Below are positions 28,722-38,130 of a DNA stretch of 64,000 nt, one piece after another. Origin of the DNA: Erysipelotrichaceae bacterium (GTDB lineage: Bacteria > Bacillota_I > Bacilli_A > RFN20 > CAG-826). The notes below the pieces were generated by a model. It had not been told where the DNA came from. It saw nothing but the letters and a program-made list of their open reading frames with translations, and made no database searches. The number at the start of each line of letters is the position of its first letter. Position 1 is the first letter of the stretch. Made by a program: the position numbers and the translations under genes. The DNA lies in contig SVBB01000008.1 in NCBI GenBank assembly GCA_015059105.1, positions 1-64,000 on the forward strand. Reading direction: 5' to 3'.

Positions 28722-29875
28722 GTAAATCAATTGTCCTTCTTGGTGCGAGCGGTTCAATTGGTTATCAAACGTTAGATATAATTAAGAAAAATCCTCAAGA
28801 TTTTCTTCTCCTTGGTATATCAATTGGACGAAAAACCCGTAAAATCCACGGGATTCTTTCTCTTTTCCCATCTGTTAAAGCCGTTTGTATTCAAGATAAA
28901 AACAAAATTAGTTATTATCAAAAACATTATCCAAATGTGAAATTCTTTTATGGAGATGATGGTTTAATCAAACTCATCGATGAATGCAAAGCGGAAATGG
29001 TAGTTAATGCTTTGGTGGGATTCGTTGGATTATATCCATCAATATATTCATTAACAAATAATTACAAATTAGCCCTTGCTAATAAAGAGTCATTAGTAGT
29101 GGGTGGAGATATCATCAACGACCTACTTAAAAAAGGACATGGCCAACTATTCCCTATCGATAGTGAACATTCCGCATTATGGAAATGTTTAAAAGTGAAA
29201 GATGATGATGTTGATAAACTCGTGATTACTGCTTCAGGTGGGGCTTTTAGAAAACTTAATAGAGAGCAATTAGTTGATGTTAAAGCGAGCGACGCTTTAA
29301 AACATCCCACATGGAAGATGGGACCAAAAATTACGATCGACTGTGCGAGTATGGTCAACAAATCTTTCGAAGTTATTGAAGCTTATTATTTATTCGGGTA
29401 TGATTATTCCCACATAGACATTTTGTTACATGATGAATCAATGATTCATTCGTTAGTGAAATATAAAGATGGCACATATCGCGCGGAAGTATCTCACCCC
29501 GATATGCGTAACCCTATTCGCTTCGCTTTATATGAAGGCAACATTCCTTTTGATACCGAAGTGGCAGATGATTACCATAAATTTGGTCCATATCATTTCC
29601 ATGACTTTGATATCAATAGATACCCAGTTGTTAATCACGCGAATACGGTGATGGAAAAAGGTGGGACTTATGGCGCGGTATTTAACGCTTCTAATGAAGT
29701 GGCAGTTCACGCGTATTTAAAAGATGAAATCCCCTTCTTGGCGATTGAAAATATCATCGACCGCTGCATGAAGGAGCATAAACGTCAGGATGCAAAAGAT
29801 TATCAAACATTATATGAGGTTGATCGTTCGACGCGTCGTTACGTTCAAGAATTAATTAAGAAAGGAGAATATTAG
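28718..29875 (+). CDS. dxr: 1-deoxy-D-xylulose 5-phosphate reductoisomerase
   Basis: This 385-residue protein has the NADPH site LLGASGSIGYQTLDII, LANKESLVVGG, the metal and substrate segment PIDSEHSALWKC, and KMGPKITIDCASMVNKSFEVIEA. It catalyses the committed step of the MEP isoprenoid pathway, feeding uppS at the head of the same operon. Its stop TAG overlaps the GTG start of rseP. Confidence 0.95.
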   Translation: MSKSIVLLGASGSIGYQTLDIIKKNPQDFLLLGISIGRKTRKIHGILSLFPSVKAVCIQDKNKISYYQKHYPNVKFFYGDDGLIKLIDECKAEMVVNALVGFVGLYPSIYSLTNNYKLALANKESLVVGGDIINDLLKKGHGQLFPIDSEHSALWKCLKVKDDDVDKLVITASGGAFRKLNREQLVDVKASDALKHPTWKMGPKITIDCASMVNKSFEVIEAYYLFGYDYSHIDILLHDESMIHSLVKYKDGTYRAEVSHPDMRNPIRFALYEGNIPFDTEVADDYHKFGPYHFHDFDINRYPVVNHANTVMEKGGTYGAVFNASNEVAVHAYLKDEIPFLAIENIIDRCMKEHKRQDAKDYQTLYEVDRSTRRYVQELIKKGEY

Positions 29876-31206
29876 TGGCATTTTTATCTGTTTTAGGCTA
29901 TATCGTCCTATTTATTCTCTGCTTATCAGTGTTAATCGTTGTTCATGAACTTGGACATTTAACGATGGCGAAAGCTTTTAATGTCTACTGTTTAGATTTC
30001 TCCATCGGTTTTGGCCCAGCTTTATTCCATAGAAAGAGAAAAAATGGTGAAACATATTTTTCCATTCGTGCTTTCCCTCTTGGTGGATATGTCTCAATGT
30101 ATGAAGAAGGAGTGGAACTCCCTGATGGAATGGTCGTTCCTCCCGAAAGAAGTTTTGAAGGCATCAAGAAATGGAAAAGAATCATCATTTTGTTTGCAGG
30201 TGTGTTTAACAACTGCATTTTAGCTTTAATCATTTTCTTTATTTCTGAAGCGGCTTGTTTACAAAGATCATTTGTTTATTATCAACAAGAAGCGACTTCT
30301 CCAACTGTATGTTTCCAAATCGATGCGAAAGCGGATTCTCAAGCGAGCAAAGCTGGCATTACTAGTGGAATGTGGAACAAATATACGCGTATCCATTCAG
30401 GCGATAACAATATCTTCTTGGCCTCATCCTATTTATTAGACCACGATGCATTATTAACATATCAAGATGGCACGAGCGAAACAGTCGCGGCAGTGGTGAG
30501 CACGGATAAACTCACTTTTACTGATAGAGCGTTTGCAAATAACCTTAGATTCTATTCTTATTCCGATTCAGAAAAGGCCAAGATTACCGATAAGATTGAT
30601 TTTGATAAAGAAATTGCTGCGTCTAACACCGCAGTTAAAGAAGTTACTTTTAATGCGATGACAGTGACATTATCTAGAGACGAAGCTGGTAATGTTAAAG
30701 AAGAGAATTTAACATATCACCAAATCACAGTTGGTAAAAAATTAAATGATGACCAAACTTGGTCTTACGAAGATAGTGGATTATCTTTTTATATTTGGGA
30801 AAGATATAACTCTATTGGAGATGCTTTTAAGAACACATTTAGCGACTTTGGTTATTCCGCGGGAGCGATTGTCCGTTCTTTAGGGTCTTTATTCACTTCT
30901 GCTGAAAGCTGGAAACAGGTGGGCGGAATTGTTTCAATTGGTGTACAAACTTCAAGTATCCTTGCGGATATGGGTATAGGTAAGTTTTTATATGTATGGG
31001 GCTTAATCTCTGTTAACTTAGCGATTATCAATTTACTCCCATTCCCAGGACTTGATGGATGGCAAATCCTCGTCTTGGTGGTGGAGATGGTCGCGCATAA
31101 AGAGATTCCTGAAAGAGTCAAAAACATCGTTTCTATTGTCGGGCTTGTGATTTTGATGGCGTTTGCCGCGTTGATACTAATAAAGGATGTAATAGGGTTA
31201 TTCTAG
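29875..31206 (+). CDS. rseP: Site-2 protease RseP/RasP family
   Basis: This 443-residue membrane metalloprotease has HELGH at residues 24-28 in the first helix, and the second motif NLLPFPGLDG near residue 385 (usual form NxxPxPxLDG). The middle region (about 130-300), where a PDZ domain is expected, is divergent and has a long insertion. It uses a GTG start in TAGTG, coupled to dxr. RIP proteases cut anti-sigma factors and remnant signal peptides within the membrane. Confidence 0.92.
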   Translation: MAFLSVLGYIVLFILCLSVLIVVHELGHLTMAKAFNVYCLDFSIGFGPALFHRKRKNGETYFSIRAFPLGGYVSMYEEGVELPDGMVVPPERSFEGIKKWKRIIILFAGVFNNCILALIIFFISEAACLQRSFVYYQQEATSPTVCFQIDAKADSQASKAGITSGMWNKYTRIHSGDNNIFLASSYLLDHDALLTYQDGTSETVAAVVSTDKLTFTDRAFANNLRFYSYSDSEKAKITDKIDFDKEIAASNTAVKEVTFNAMTVTLSRDEAGNVKEENLTYHQITVGKKLNDDQTWSYEDSGLSFYIWERYNSIGDAFKNTFSDFGYSAGAIVRSLGSLFTSAESWKQVGGIVSIGVQTSSILADMGIGKFLYVWGLISVNLAIINLLPFPGLDGWQILVLVVEMVAHKEIPERVKNIVSIVGLVILMAFAALILIKDVIGLF

Positions 31207-34200
31207 ATGAAAGACAAGATGAAGCGTTTCCTAACGAGCATCGGGATTGAAAATCTCGATGATTTCGATATGGATTTCGATCTTCTTTCTTATGATTTAT
31301 TTCAACCTAAAAAGCTCAATATGATGGTGGTTAAACAAACCCCATGGACTTATGAATTAATTCGTGAATTACAAGATCATCTCGTCAATATCACTTATCA
31401 ATATTCCCTCCGTTTTTCTTATATCAATAAACCAGATAGGGAAAACGTTATTTCTTTATTTAAAGACTGGTATCAAACGATTTATCGTTTACCTAGTGAA
31501 GTAGAAATACTTTTTGATAATGAAGAAGAAAACGGCTTAATCTTCGTCTTTTCTAACGATGAAGAGCAAGACAAATACAAATACCCATTAAAAGATTTTA
31601 AGGATTTTTTATATTTCCTTGGATATGATTTTTTAATTAAAAGTGAAGTGCGTTATATCGAAGAAATTGAAACTCCTAACATCTCCAAAAAAGAGCTTCG
31701 CGCGTTAGAAAAAAGCGTTGAAAAAGAAGCGAAAGCCATCATCAAAGATTCCAGTGAAGAAGGAATGGGCGAAGGTGAGAATGAAAAAGGTGACGTCTTA
31801 GCGCAAATCGAAGAAGAACACCGCAAGATGAACATCGAAGTTGGTGATGCGATTATGAAGACGATGCTTGAAAATAAAGCAGAGATGGATAGAGAAAGAG
31901 AAAGAAACCGCCGCAACAAAAGAGGTGGTTACGTCTTCGTTGAAAAAATCAGCGATATCGTCCCTGAAAAAGGTAATGTCGATTTCTCCGGCTCTATCTT
32001 TTTAGTCGAAGAAAAAACTTTTAAAGATAAGACGAGATTAACAATCGGTGTTCATGACGACGCCGGCGGTAATATCAAAGTCAGCATGTATGAAACCGAT
32101 CAAGTTTCTAAAGAATTTATTGGTGGCTTAAAAGTTAAAAGCAATATCCGTGTAAAAGGATGTGCATATAGAGATGACTATACGAAAGAAAATATGGTTA
32201 AAGGCCATTATTTATATATGCTACCTCCTGATGAAATCAAGGCGGATAACGCGGAAAAGAAGAGGGTGGAACTTCACCTACATTCTAATATGTCCACTCA
32301 AGATGGCATCACTCAGATGACCGACTATATTAAGTACGCGAAAGCGTTAGGGCATACCGCTTTAGCAGTCACTGATCACGGAGTCGTACAAGCTTTCCCA
32401 GACGCGCAGAATGCAGTGATGAAAGATAATGACTTCAAGATGATATATGGCTGTGAATTCTATATGGTTGATGGGATGAAATATGTGTTTAATCCTTGCA
32501 AAAAGCCATTAAAAAAAGCAACTTATGTCGTTTTAGACTTAGAAACAACAGGTTTAAGTTGCCGTTATGATCGCATTATTGAATTTGGTGCGGTGAAAGT
32601 TGTCGATGGATTAGTCGCTTCTTCAATCGATATTTTAATCAATCCTCAAATCCCTCTTCCAAAAGTCATTACCGAACTTACACATATTACTGATGAAATG
32701 CTTGTTGGTAAACCTACAATTAAAGAAGCATTACCACAGATTTTAGCCTATATTGGTGATAGTGTTTTGGTCACGCATAACGCGACTTTCGATTTCTCAT
32801 TCTTACAAGAAGCGCTTAAGAATAATGGTTTTGAATTATTGGCTAATCCGGTTATCGATACATTAGCTATTTCTAGATATTTATTCCCTGAAAGCAAACG
32901 TCATTCATTAGGCGCATTATGTAAGAATATGGATGTTAGATATGATGAAGATGATGCTCACCGTGCGGATTACGATGCGCGTGTATTAAATGATGTGTGG
33001 CAACCTATTATTGAAAAACTTGATACTCTAGGTATTACTAACATTGATGATTTAGATAAATTAGAAACTCCAAAAGAAACGCTTAAACATATTCGTCCAA
33101 CACACTGTATTGCTTTAGTGAAAAACCAAGCTGGTGTCAGAGATTTATATGAATTAGTGTCTTTATCGCATACTGAATATTTTGCGGTTTCTCCAAAAAC
33201 TCCTAGAAGAGAAATCAATCGCTTAAGAAAGAATTTATTAATCGGTTCAGCATGTTGCAATGGTGAGATATTTGATATTTCACATACTCGTAGTAAAGAA
33301 GCTCTTAAACAAGCGATGGAGTTTTATGATTATATCGAAGTCCAACCTCCTGGCAACTACTCTCATTTCACATACCGTAATGGTAGTGGTAGAATGAGCG
33401 AAGAAGATATTTTAAGATCGATTAAAGATATCATTGAAGCCGCTGATGAACTTGGTAAACCGGTTGTTGCAACTGGGGACGTTCATTATCTCACTCCAAA
33501 AGAAAAGATTTTTAGAGATGTATATATTTCTGCCCCTGCAGTTGGTAAAGGTTTGCACCCACTTTATCCTGGTAAAGGTAGAATGGTGGACTGTCCAAGT
33601 CCTGACCAACATTTCCGCACGACAGAAGAAATGCTTGAATGTTTCTCCTTTTTAGGCGAAGAAAAAGCTTATGAAATAGTGGTCACTAATACGAATATGA
33701 TTGCGGACCAAATCGAAAGAACAATCCCTGCTGCTAACGATGTCCTTCATACCCCAGATATTCCTGGATGTGAAGATAAGTTAAGAGAAATATGTTATAA
33801 AACTGCCCATGATACTTTTGGTGAGAATATTCCAGAAGAAGTGAAAGCGAGACTTGAAAGAGAACTCGATGGTATTATTTCTAGTGGATACGCGGTCATT
33901 TATTATATTGCCCATATTCTTGTTAAAAGGACCAACGATGCCGGTTATATCGTAGGTTCCCGTGGATCTGTTGGTTCATCTTTCGTTGCCACAATGGCGG
34001 GTATTACCGAAGTTAATCCGCTTCCACCTTATTATATATGTCCAAAATGTAAGCATTTCGAATGGGGCAAAGAATCACATCCAGAAATATTAAGTGGATA
34101 TGATTTACCAGAAAGAGTATGTCCTGAATGTGGACATATGATGAAAAGCGATGGTCAAAACATTCCTTTTGAAACATTCTTAGGATTTAACGCTGATAAA

Positions 34201-35739
34201 GTTCCTGATATCGACTTGAACTTCCCACGTGATTTCCAAGCAGAGGCTCATAAATTCACTAAAGATATCGTCGGTGAACATAACGTTTATCGTGCTGGTA
34301 CTATTGAAACTGTTAAAGACAAAACAGCATATGGTTTTGCTCGTGGTTATTACGAAGAACTCGCGATGGGTAGAGTCCTTAAAGATCCAACAAATAAAGG
34401 CTTGACGATGAAAGAAGTGGAAGCAAAAGCCAAAGATATCGTCAACAAAGAAGCAACTAATGCGGAATTATCATATATCGCTAGTGGATGTATTGATGTC
34501 AAAAGAACAACTGGTCAACACCCAGGCGGTATTGTCGTCCTTCCACAAGGACATGAAATCTATGAATTCACCCCAATTCAATATCCTGCTGATGATTTAA
34601 CAAATGAGTGGCAGACGACGCATTTTGATTTCTCAAAGATCCACGATACTTTATTAAAACTTGATATGTTAGGTCACTTAGACCCAATGGCGTTAAAAAT
34701 GATGTGTGACTTAACCGGCATTAAAGTTGAAGATATTCCTCTTAATGATAAGAATGTTTTGTCCTTATTCTCTTCAAACAAAGCTCTTAAGATGGATAGA
34801 GACTATTTAGGCAATCGCACTGGTGCGATGGCCCTTCCTGAATTTGGTACTGAAAATACGAGAAGGACATTAGAGACCACTTTGCCAAAAACATTTACTG
34901 ATTTAGTTGTTATTTCCGGTCTATCACATGGTACTGGTGTGTGGGCTGGTAACGCGGAAGATTTGATTAGAAACGGCACTGCAACACTACAAACTGTCGT
35001 CGGATGTCGTGATGATATCATGACTTACTTAATGAGAATGGGCTTACAACCTAGCATTGCTTTCTCCATCATGGAAACAGTTCGTAAGAAAAACAAATTC
35101 TTAAATGAAGAACAAATCGCTTTGATGAGAGCTAACGGGGTTCCTGATTGGTATATCGATTCTTGTAATAAGATTGAATACCTCTTCCCAAAAGGACACG
35201 CTTGTGCCTACGTTATTATGGCGGTTCGTGTCGCTTATTTTAAACTATATTATCCACTTGAATTCTATGCGACATTCTTCTCTGTGCGTAGTAAACAGTT
35301 CGATATTTTCTCGATGGTTAAAGGGGAAGCCGCTATCATCGATACTTTAGATAAGCTTAAATTAAAGAGCAGAACTAAAGGTGAAAAATTATCGACAAAA
35401 GAAGAAGAAATATTAAAAACGCTGCAAATCGCTATTGAAATGTGTCAAAGAGGCTATTCTTTTGCTAATATATCTCTCGATAAGAGTGATGGCATCAATT
35501 TCATTGTTGATCATGAAAACAAACAACTTATTCCACCATTTATCACTTTAGATGGTATCGGTGAAGCCGCTGCTAACTCCGTTCCAGAAGCACGAAAGAA
35601 TGGGCCATTCACATCCAAAGAAGATTTGCAGAGAAGAACATTACTAACCCAAACGAACATCAAAGATTTAGAAGAACTTGGTGTTCTAGAAGGAATGAAA
35701 GAAGACGAGAGAATTTCTTTATTTGATAATTTCTTTTAA
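31207..35739 (+). CDS. polC: DNA polymerase III PolC-type alpha subunit
   Basis: This 1510-residue replicative polymerase begins directly after the rseP stop. In order it has an N-terminal domain, an OB fold (about 240-340), a PHP domain (VELHLHSN near 354), an inserted 3'-5' exonuclease (VLDLETTGL near 442), a zinc finger (CPKCKHF and CPECGHM near 944-980), and the polymerase core with PDIDLNFPRDF. It is slightly longer than the Bacillus enzyme. The proS gene usually found between rseP and polC is absent. A tRNA-Pro gene starts 2 nt after the stop codon. Confidence 0.97.
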   Translation: MKDKMKRFLTSIGIENLDDFDMDFDLLSYDLFQPKKLNMMVVKQTPWTYELIRELQDHLVNITYQYSLRFSYINKPDRENVISLFKDWYQTIYRLPSEVEILFDNEEENGLIFVFSNDEEQDKYKYPLKDFKDFLYFLGYDFLIKSEVRYIEEIETPNISKKELRALEKSVEKEAKAIIKDSSEEGMGEGENEKGDVLAQIEEEHRKMNIEVGDAIMKTMLENKAEMDRERERNRRNKRGGYVFVEKISDIVPEKGNVDFSGSIFLVEEKTFKDKTRLTIGVHDDAGGNIKVSMYETDQVSKEFIGGLKVKSNIRVKGCAYRDDYTKENMVKGHYLYMLPPDEIKADNAEKKRVELHLHSNMSTQDGITQMTDYIKYAKALGHTALAVTDHGVVQAFPDAQNAVMKDNDFKMIYGCEFYMVDGMKYVFNPCKKPLKKATYVVLDLETTGLSCRYDRIIEFGAVKVVDGLVASSIDILINPQIPLPKVITELTHITDEMLVGKPTIKEALPQILAYIGDSVLVTHNATFDFSFLQEALKNNGFELLANPVIDTLAISRYLFPESKRHSLGALCKNMDVRYDEDDAHRADYDARVLNDVWQPIIEKLDTLGITNIDDLDKLETPKETLKHIRPTHCIALVKNQAGVRDLYELVSLSHTEYFAVSPKTPRREINRLRKNLLIGSACCNGEIFDISHTRSKEALKQAMEFYDYIEVQPPGNYSHFTYRNGSGRMSEEDILRSIKDIIEAADELGKPVVATGDVHYLTPKEKIFRDVYISAPAVGKGLHPLYPGKGRMVDCPSPDQHFRTTEEMLECFSFLGEEKAYEIVVTNTNMIADQIERTIPAANDVLHTPDIPGCEDKLREICYKTAHDTFGENIPEEVKARLERELDGIISSGYAVIYYIAHILVKRTNDAGYIVGSRGSVGSSFVATMAGITEVNPLPPYYICPKCKHFEWGKESHPEILSGYDLPERVCPECGHMMKSDGQNIPFETFLGFNADKVPDIDLNFPRDFQAEAHKFTKDIVGEHNVYRAGTIETVKDKTAYGFARGYYEELAMGRVLKDPTNKGLTMKEVEAKAKDIVNKEATNAELSYIASGCIDVKRTTGQHPGGIVVLPQGHEIYEFTPIQYPADDLTNEWQTTHFDFSKIHDTLLKLDMLGHLDPMALKMMCDLTGIKVEDIPLNDKNVLSLFSSNKALKMDRDYLGNRTGAMALPEFGTENTRRTLETTLPKTFTDLVVISGLSHGTGVWAGNAEDLIRNGTATLQTVVGCRDDIMTYLMRMGLQPSIAFSIMETVRKKNKFLNEEQIALMRANGVPDWYIDSCNKIEYLFPKGHACAYVIMAVRVAYFKLYYPLEFYATFFSVRSKQFDIFSMVKGEAAIIDTLDKLKLKSRTKGEKLSTKEEEILKTLQIAIEMCQRGYSFANISLDKSDGINFIVDHENKQLIPPFITLDGIGEAAANSVPEARKNGPFTSKEDLQRRTLLTQTNIKDLEELGVLEGMKEDERISLFDNFF

Positions 35740-35740
35740 T

Positions 35741-35817
35741 CGAGAAGTAGCGCAGCTTGGTAGCGCGCTTGGTTCGGGACCAAGAGGCCGCGGGTTCGAA
35801 TCCCGTCTTCTCGACCA
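35741..35817 (+). tRNA. tRNA-Pro (anticodon CGG)
   Basis: The acceptor stem is CGAGAAG with CTTCTCG, the anticodon arm is CTTGG-TTCGGGA-CCAAG, the T-loop is GTTCGAATC, and CCA is encoded. No promoter fits in the 1-nt gap behind polC, so it is probably cut from the polC transcript. Confidence 0.95.
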
Positions 35818-35827
35818 GATGTAAATT

Positions 35828-35858
35828 ACAGTATCGATACAAATCGGTACTGTTTTTT
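35828..35858 (+). terminator. GATACA-type hairpin terminator behind tRNA-Pro (copy H1)
   Basis: CAGTATCGAT pairs perfectly (with one G-U) with ATCGGTACTG around the loop ACAA, followed by six T. It is one of five related hairpins in this window with GATACA at the stem-loop border. Confidence 0.8.
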
Positions 35859-35883
35859 GTTATATTGTTCGTGAGGTGATTTT

Positions 35884-36405
35884 ATGTTAGAGAAAGTCAG
35901 AAACTATCAATTAAAACATAAGAGTTTAAAACTAATCTCTATTACAACTGAAAATTACTGGGAAATCGGCTGGCTTGAACTTAAAAAAGAGCAAGAAGAA
36001 TTCGTTGGCGATAATTTTAAATCAATGGCGTATGCTTATGCGACTGTGATGGAAGGGAAATACGCAAAAGCTTTCGGTATCTATGATGGAGACGAATCTG
36101 TTGGCTTTTTACTTATTGGACATAATTCATATGACTTCGAGGGATGTCCAGAAACACTTAAGCATAGTTATGATCTATGGAGAATCATGATTGATAAAGA
36201 TTATCAAAATAAAGGATATGGCAAAGACGCAGTCAAATTAGCGCTTGATTATATCTTAACTTTTCCTGATGGAGAAGAAGGCATCATTACTACTAGCTAT
36301 GTAGAAGGTAACGAAGTCGCTAAGCATATATATGAATCATTCGGTTTTGAACCAAACGGAGATAATTACGAAGATGAAATTACTTTAGTACTCAAGGTAA
36401 AATAA
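35884..36405 (+). CDS. GNAT family N-acetyltransferase
   Basis: This 173-residue protein has the acetyl-CoA binding motif A in LWRIMIDKDYQNKGYGKDAVKLAL (Q/R-x-x-G-x-G/A form) and motif B in VEGNEVAKHIYESFGFEPNG. It is closest in layout to spermidine/spermine-type (SpeG/Bltd-like) acetyltransferases, but the substrate is not readable. GAGGTGAT before the ATG is a good ribosome site, and TATATT at 35861 lies within the H1 tail. It is a single-gene unit between a tRNA hairpin and a phased repeat array. Confidence 0.88.
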   Translation: MLEKVRNYQLKHKSLKLISITTENYWEIGWLELKKEQEEFVGDNFKSMAYAYATVMEGKYAKAFGIYDGDESVGFLLIGHNSYDFEGCPETLKHSYDLWRIMIDKDYQNKGYGKDAVKLALDYILTFPDGEEGIITTSYVEGNEVAKHIYESFGFEPNGDNYEDEITLVLKVK

Positions 36406-36408
36406 GGG

Positions 36409-36476
36409 TGTAGCATTTATCTGTTTCTTGTAGCATTTTGCCTTCTGCTGTAGCATACAGGTAGCAAAGCGTAGCA
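36409..36476 (+). repeat. Phased GTAGCA repeat array (A)
   Basis: GTAGCA occurs at 36410, 36430, 36450, 36461 and 36471, that is at intervals of 20, 20, 11 and 10 nt, so all copies lie on one face of the helix. The array starts 5 nt after the GNAT stop codon. It may be a worn IS21-type element end or a protein-binding array. Confidence 0.6.
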
Positions 36477-36514
36477 ATTGTATTATTTCTATAGTTTATT
36501 TCCAGATGTAAACT

Positions 36515-36546
36515 ACAGTTCTGATACATTCAGGACTGTTTTTTTA
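36515..36546 (+). terminator. GATACA-type hairpin (copy H2) without a tRNA
   Basis: ACAGTTCTGA pairs with TCAGGACTGT around TACAT, then seven T. The preceding CCAGATGTAAACTA matches the sequence after tRNA-Pro at all but one base, but no tRNA is present here. Confidence 0.7.
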
Positions 36547-36569
36547 CTTTTCTTTGAATTTGATTTAGT

Positions 36570-36584
36570 GCAACAACGTGTTGC
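36570..36584 (+). promoter_or_regulatory. Inverted-repeat operator candidate before the XRE regulator
   Basis: GCAACA-ACG-TGTTGC is a 6-3-6 palindrome just upstream of a likely promoter (TTAGCA at 36585, 17 nt, TATTAT at 36608). An autoregulatory site for the adjacent XRE protein is plausible. Confidence 0.5.
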
Positions 36585-36637
36585 TTAGCACTCCCTGAAG
36601 CAAATGGTATTATTTTAGTGTATTGAGGTAATTGTTT

Positions 36638-37399
36638 ATGGAAACAAAATTAGTGCTACGGGAACTTAGAATTAAAAATGGTTATTCACAAAAGGAATTA
36701 GCGGAAAAGGTTTTTGTTACAAGACAAGCAGTGTCACGCTGGGAAGCGGGTGAAACAATGCCAAATACAGAAACTTTAAAACTGCTTTCAAAGCTATATA
36801 ACGTGTCAATAAACACACTTTTGGGTTCTCCTAATAAACTTATTTGCCAATGCTGCGGGATGCCACTTGAAGATGAAATCATCGGAAGAAATAAAGATGG
36901 GTCAATGAATGAAGAGTATTGCAAGTGGTGTTATGCAGATGGAACTTATACATATAACGATATGGATGATTTAATCAATATTTGTATTCCTCATATGGTA
37001 AAAGAAGGGTTCAATGAAGAACAAGCACGTACCTATATGAGAAACATGCTTCCAAATCTCAATTATTGGAAAAATCATAAAGAATTAAGCGATCATGGAA
37101 AATTCGATGCCTTTAAGAAAGAATTGATCGAAGAAATTAATGATTTAAACATCGAAGGCATGCCTAAATTAGAAAATCTAAGTGCACTTGTTGGAGCATA
37201 TGTTAATCTCGAATATCACTTACCTTCTGGTATGAAAGCCAAATTTTTAGATGATAATGTGACTTACTTAGGCAATCAACTTGAAGTAGATAATAATAGA
37301 TGCTTTGGAATAGTGGCAAATGCTGAAATAATATTGATTTGCACATATGGTGTTGAAGGTGCAAATCCAGAATTAGTATTGTTTAAAAGAAGACATTAA
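36638..37399 (+). CDS. XRE-family regulator with zinc-ribbon and C-terminal effector-like region
   Basis: This 253-residue protein has an N-terminal HTH (residues about 7-62, YSQKELAEKVFVTRQAVSRWE). A treble-cysteine zinc ribbon follows near residues 68-105 (CQCCGMPLEDE, then CKWCYADGTY), the pattern of the putative zinc-ribbon domain found in many XRE proteins of gut Firmicutes. The last 100 residues (SALVGAYVNLEYHLPSG) are not recognised. The ATG at 36638 follows GAGGT at 36625 and is preferred to the TTG at 36632. It may sense a small molecule or metal; no target is evident. Confidence 0.85.
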   Translation: METKLVLRELRIKNGYSQKELAEKVFVTRQAVSRWEAGETMPNTETLKLLSKLYNVSINTLLGSPNKLICQCCGMPLEDEIIGRNKDGSMNEEYCKWCYADGTYTYNDMDDLINICIPHMVKEGFNEEQARTYMRNMLPNLNYWKNHKELSDHGKFDAFKKELIEEINDLNIEGMPKLENLSALVGAYVNLEYHLPSGMKAKFLDDNVTYLGNQLEVDNNRCFGIVANAEIILICTYGVEGANPELVLFKRRH

Positions 37400-37404
37400 C
37401 TGTG

Positions 37405-37454
37405 GGTGGCTCACAATTAGACAAAGTGGCCCACATTTTTAGCAAGTGGCCCAT
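37405..37454 (+). repeat. Phased GTGGCYCA repeat array (B)
   Basis: GTGGCTCA at 37406 and GTGGCCCA at 37426 and 37446 are exactly 20 nt apart. The second and third share AAGTGGCCCA. The array begins within 7 nt of the regulator's stop codon. Confidence 0.6.
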
Positions 37455-37493
37455 TGTATCATTTCAGGCCATTACAACCATACGACAATAATT

Positions 37494-37520
37494 GAACATC
37501 TAAATAAGGTGTTCTTTTTT
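37494..37520 (+). terminator. Hairpin terminator downstream of array B (H6)
   Basis: GAACATC pairs with GGTGTTC around TAAATAA, followed by six T. AAATAAGGTGTTC recurs at 52220-52232. Confidence 0.7.
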
Positions 37521-37531
37521 ATAAAAATTAT

Positions 37532-37537
37532 TATAAT
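37532..37537 (+). promoter_or_regulatory. -10 box of the NUDIX gene, leaderless
   Basis: TATAAT ends 8 nt before the ATG at 37545. No Shine-Dalgarno sequence. Confidence 0.55.
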
Positions 37538-37544
37538 ATTGCTA

Positions 37545-38108
37545 ATGAAACTCTTAGATTTAAAACAGGTCCATAAAGGCAAGTTCTTATCTTATTATGT
37601 TGCTTCTTTTTTAAACAAAGACGGAAAAGTCAAAGAATACGAATTTATTTCAAGAGATTCGGCTTTAACAAAAGAAAAATTCGGAAATAATGTTCCTACA
37701 GGAGTTGGTCTTGTGGCATTAAATGAAACACGAGATAAGGTCCTTCTTCAAGCTGAATTTAGACTTGCTACTAATCACTTTGTTTTTAACTTTCCTGCCG
37801 GTTTGATTGACAAAGGCGAAACGGTGGAAGAGGCCGCCAAAAGAGAGCTTAAAGAAGAGACAGGTTTAGATCTAATTGATATTAAAGATGTTCTGCCTCC
37901 TTCATATGCTTCTCAAGGAACAAGTGATGAGCTAATGCAACTCGTAATTTGCACTTGTGAAGGAGAGATAAAAGAATCTTGTTTTGCAGATGAAGAAATC
38001 ATTGCAAAATGGTATACAAAAGAAGAAGTAAAAACTTTGTTTTTAGAAAAAGCATTTATGTCAGTTAGAACCCAAATGTTTTTATACATGTGGATTAACG
38101 AAAAATGA
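37545..38108 (+). CDS. NUDIX hydrolase, ADP-ribose pyrophosphatase-like
   Basis: This 187-residue protein contains a full Nudix box near residues 90-112: GETVEEAAKRELKEETGL, with the REx2EE metal-binding residues. The preceding NFPAGLIDKGE resembles ADP-sugar pyrophosphatases. The ATG at 37545 is set by the -10 box, because the in-frame upstream codons (from 37446) would precede transcription. It probably cleaves ADP-ribose or a related nucleoside diphosphate; the substrate is inferred from the family. Confidence 0.85.
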   Translation: MKLLDLKQVHKGKFLSYYVASFLNKDGKVKEYEFISRDSALTKEKFGNNVPTGVGLVALNETRDKVLLQAEFRLATNHFVFNFPAGLIDKGETVEEAAKRELKEETGLDLIDIKDVLPPSYASQGTSDELMQLVICTCEGEIKESCFADEEIIAKWYTKEEVKTLFLEKAFMSVRTQMFLYMWINEK

Positions 38109-38130
38109 GACTGAAAGTTAACTCAGTAAA

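Noticed and set aside
35815-36528. H1/H2 as attL and attR of an integrative element at tRNA-Pro
   Set aside because: The shared stretch after CCA is short and covers the terminator rather than the tRNA 3' end, and no integrase lies between; a duplicated hairpin explains it equally well.
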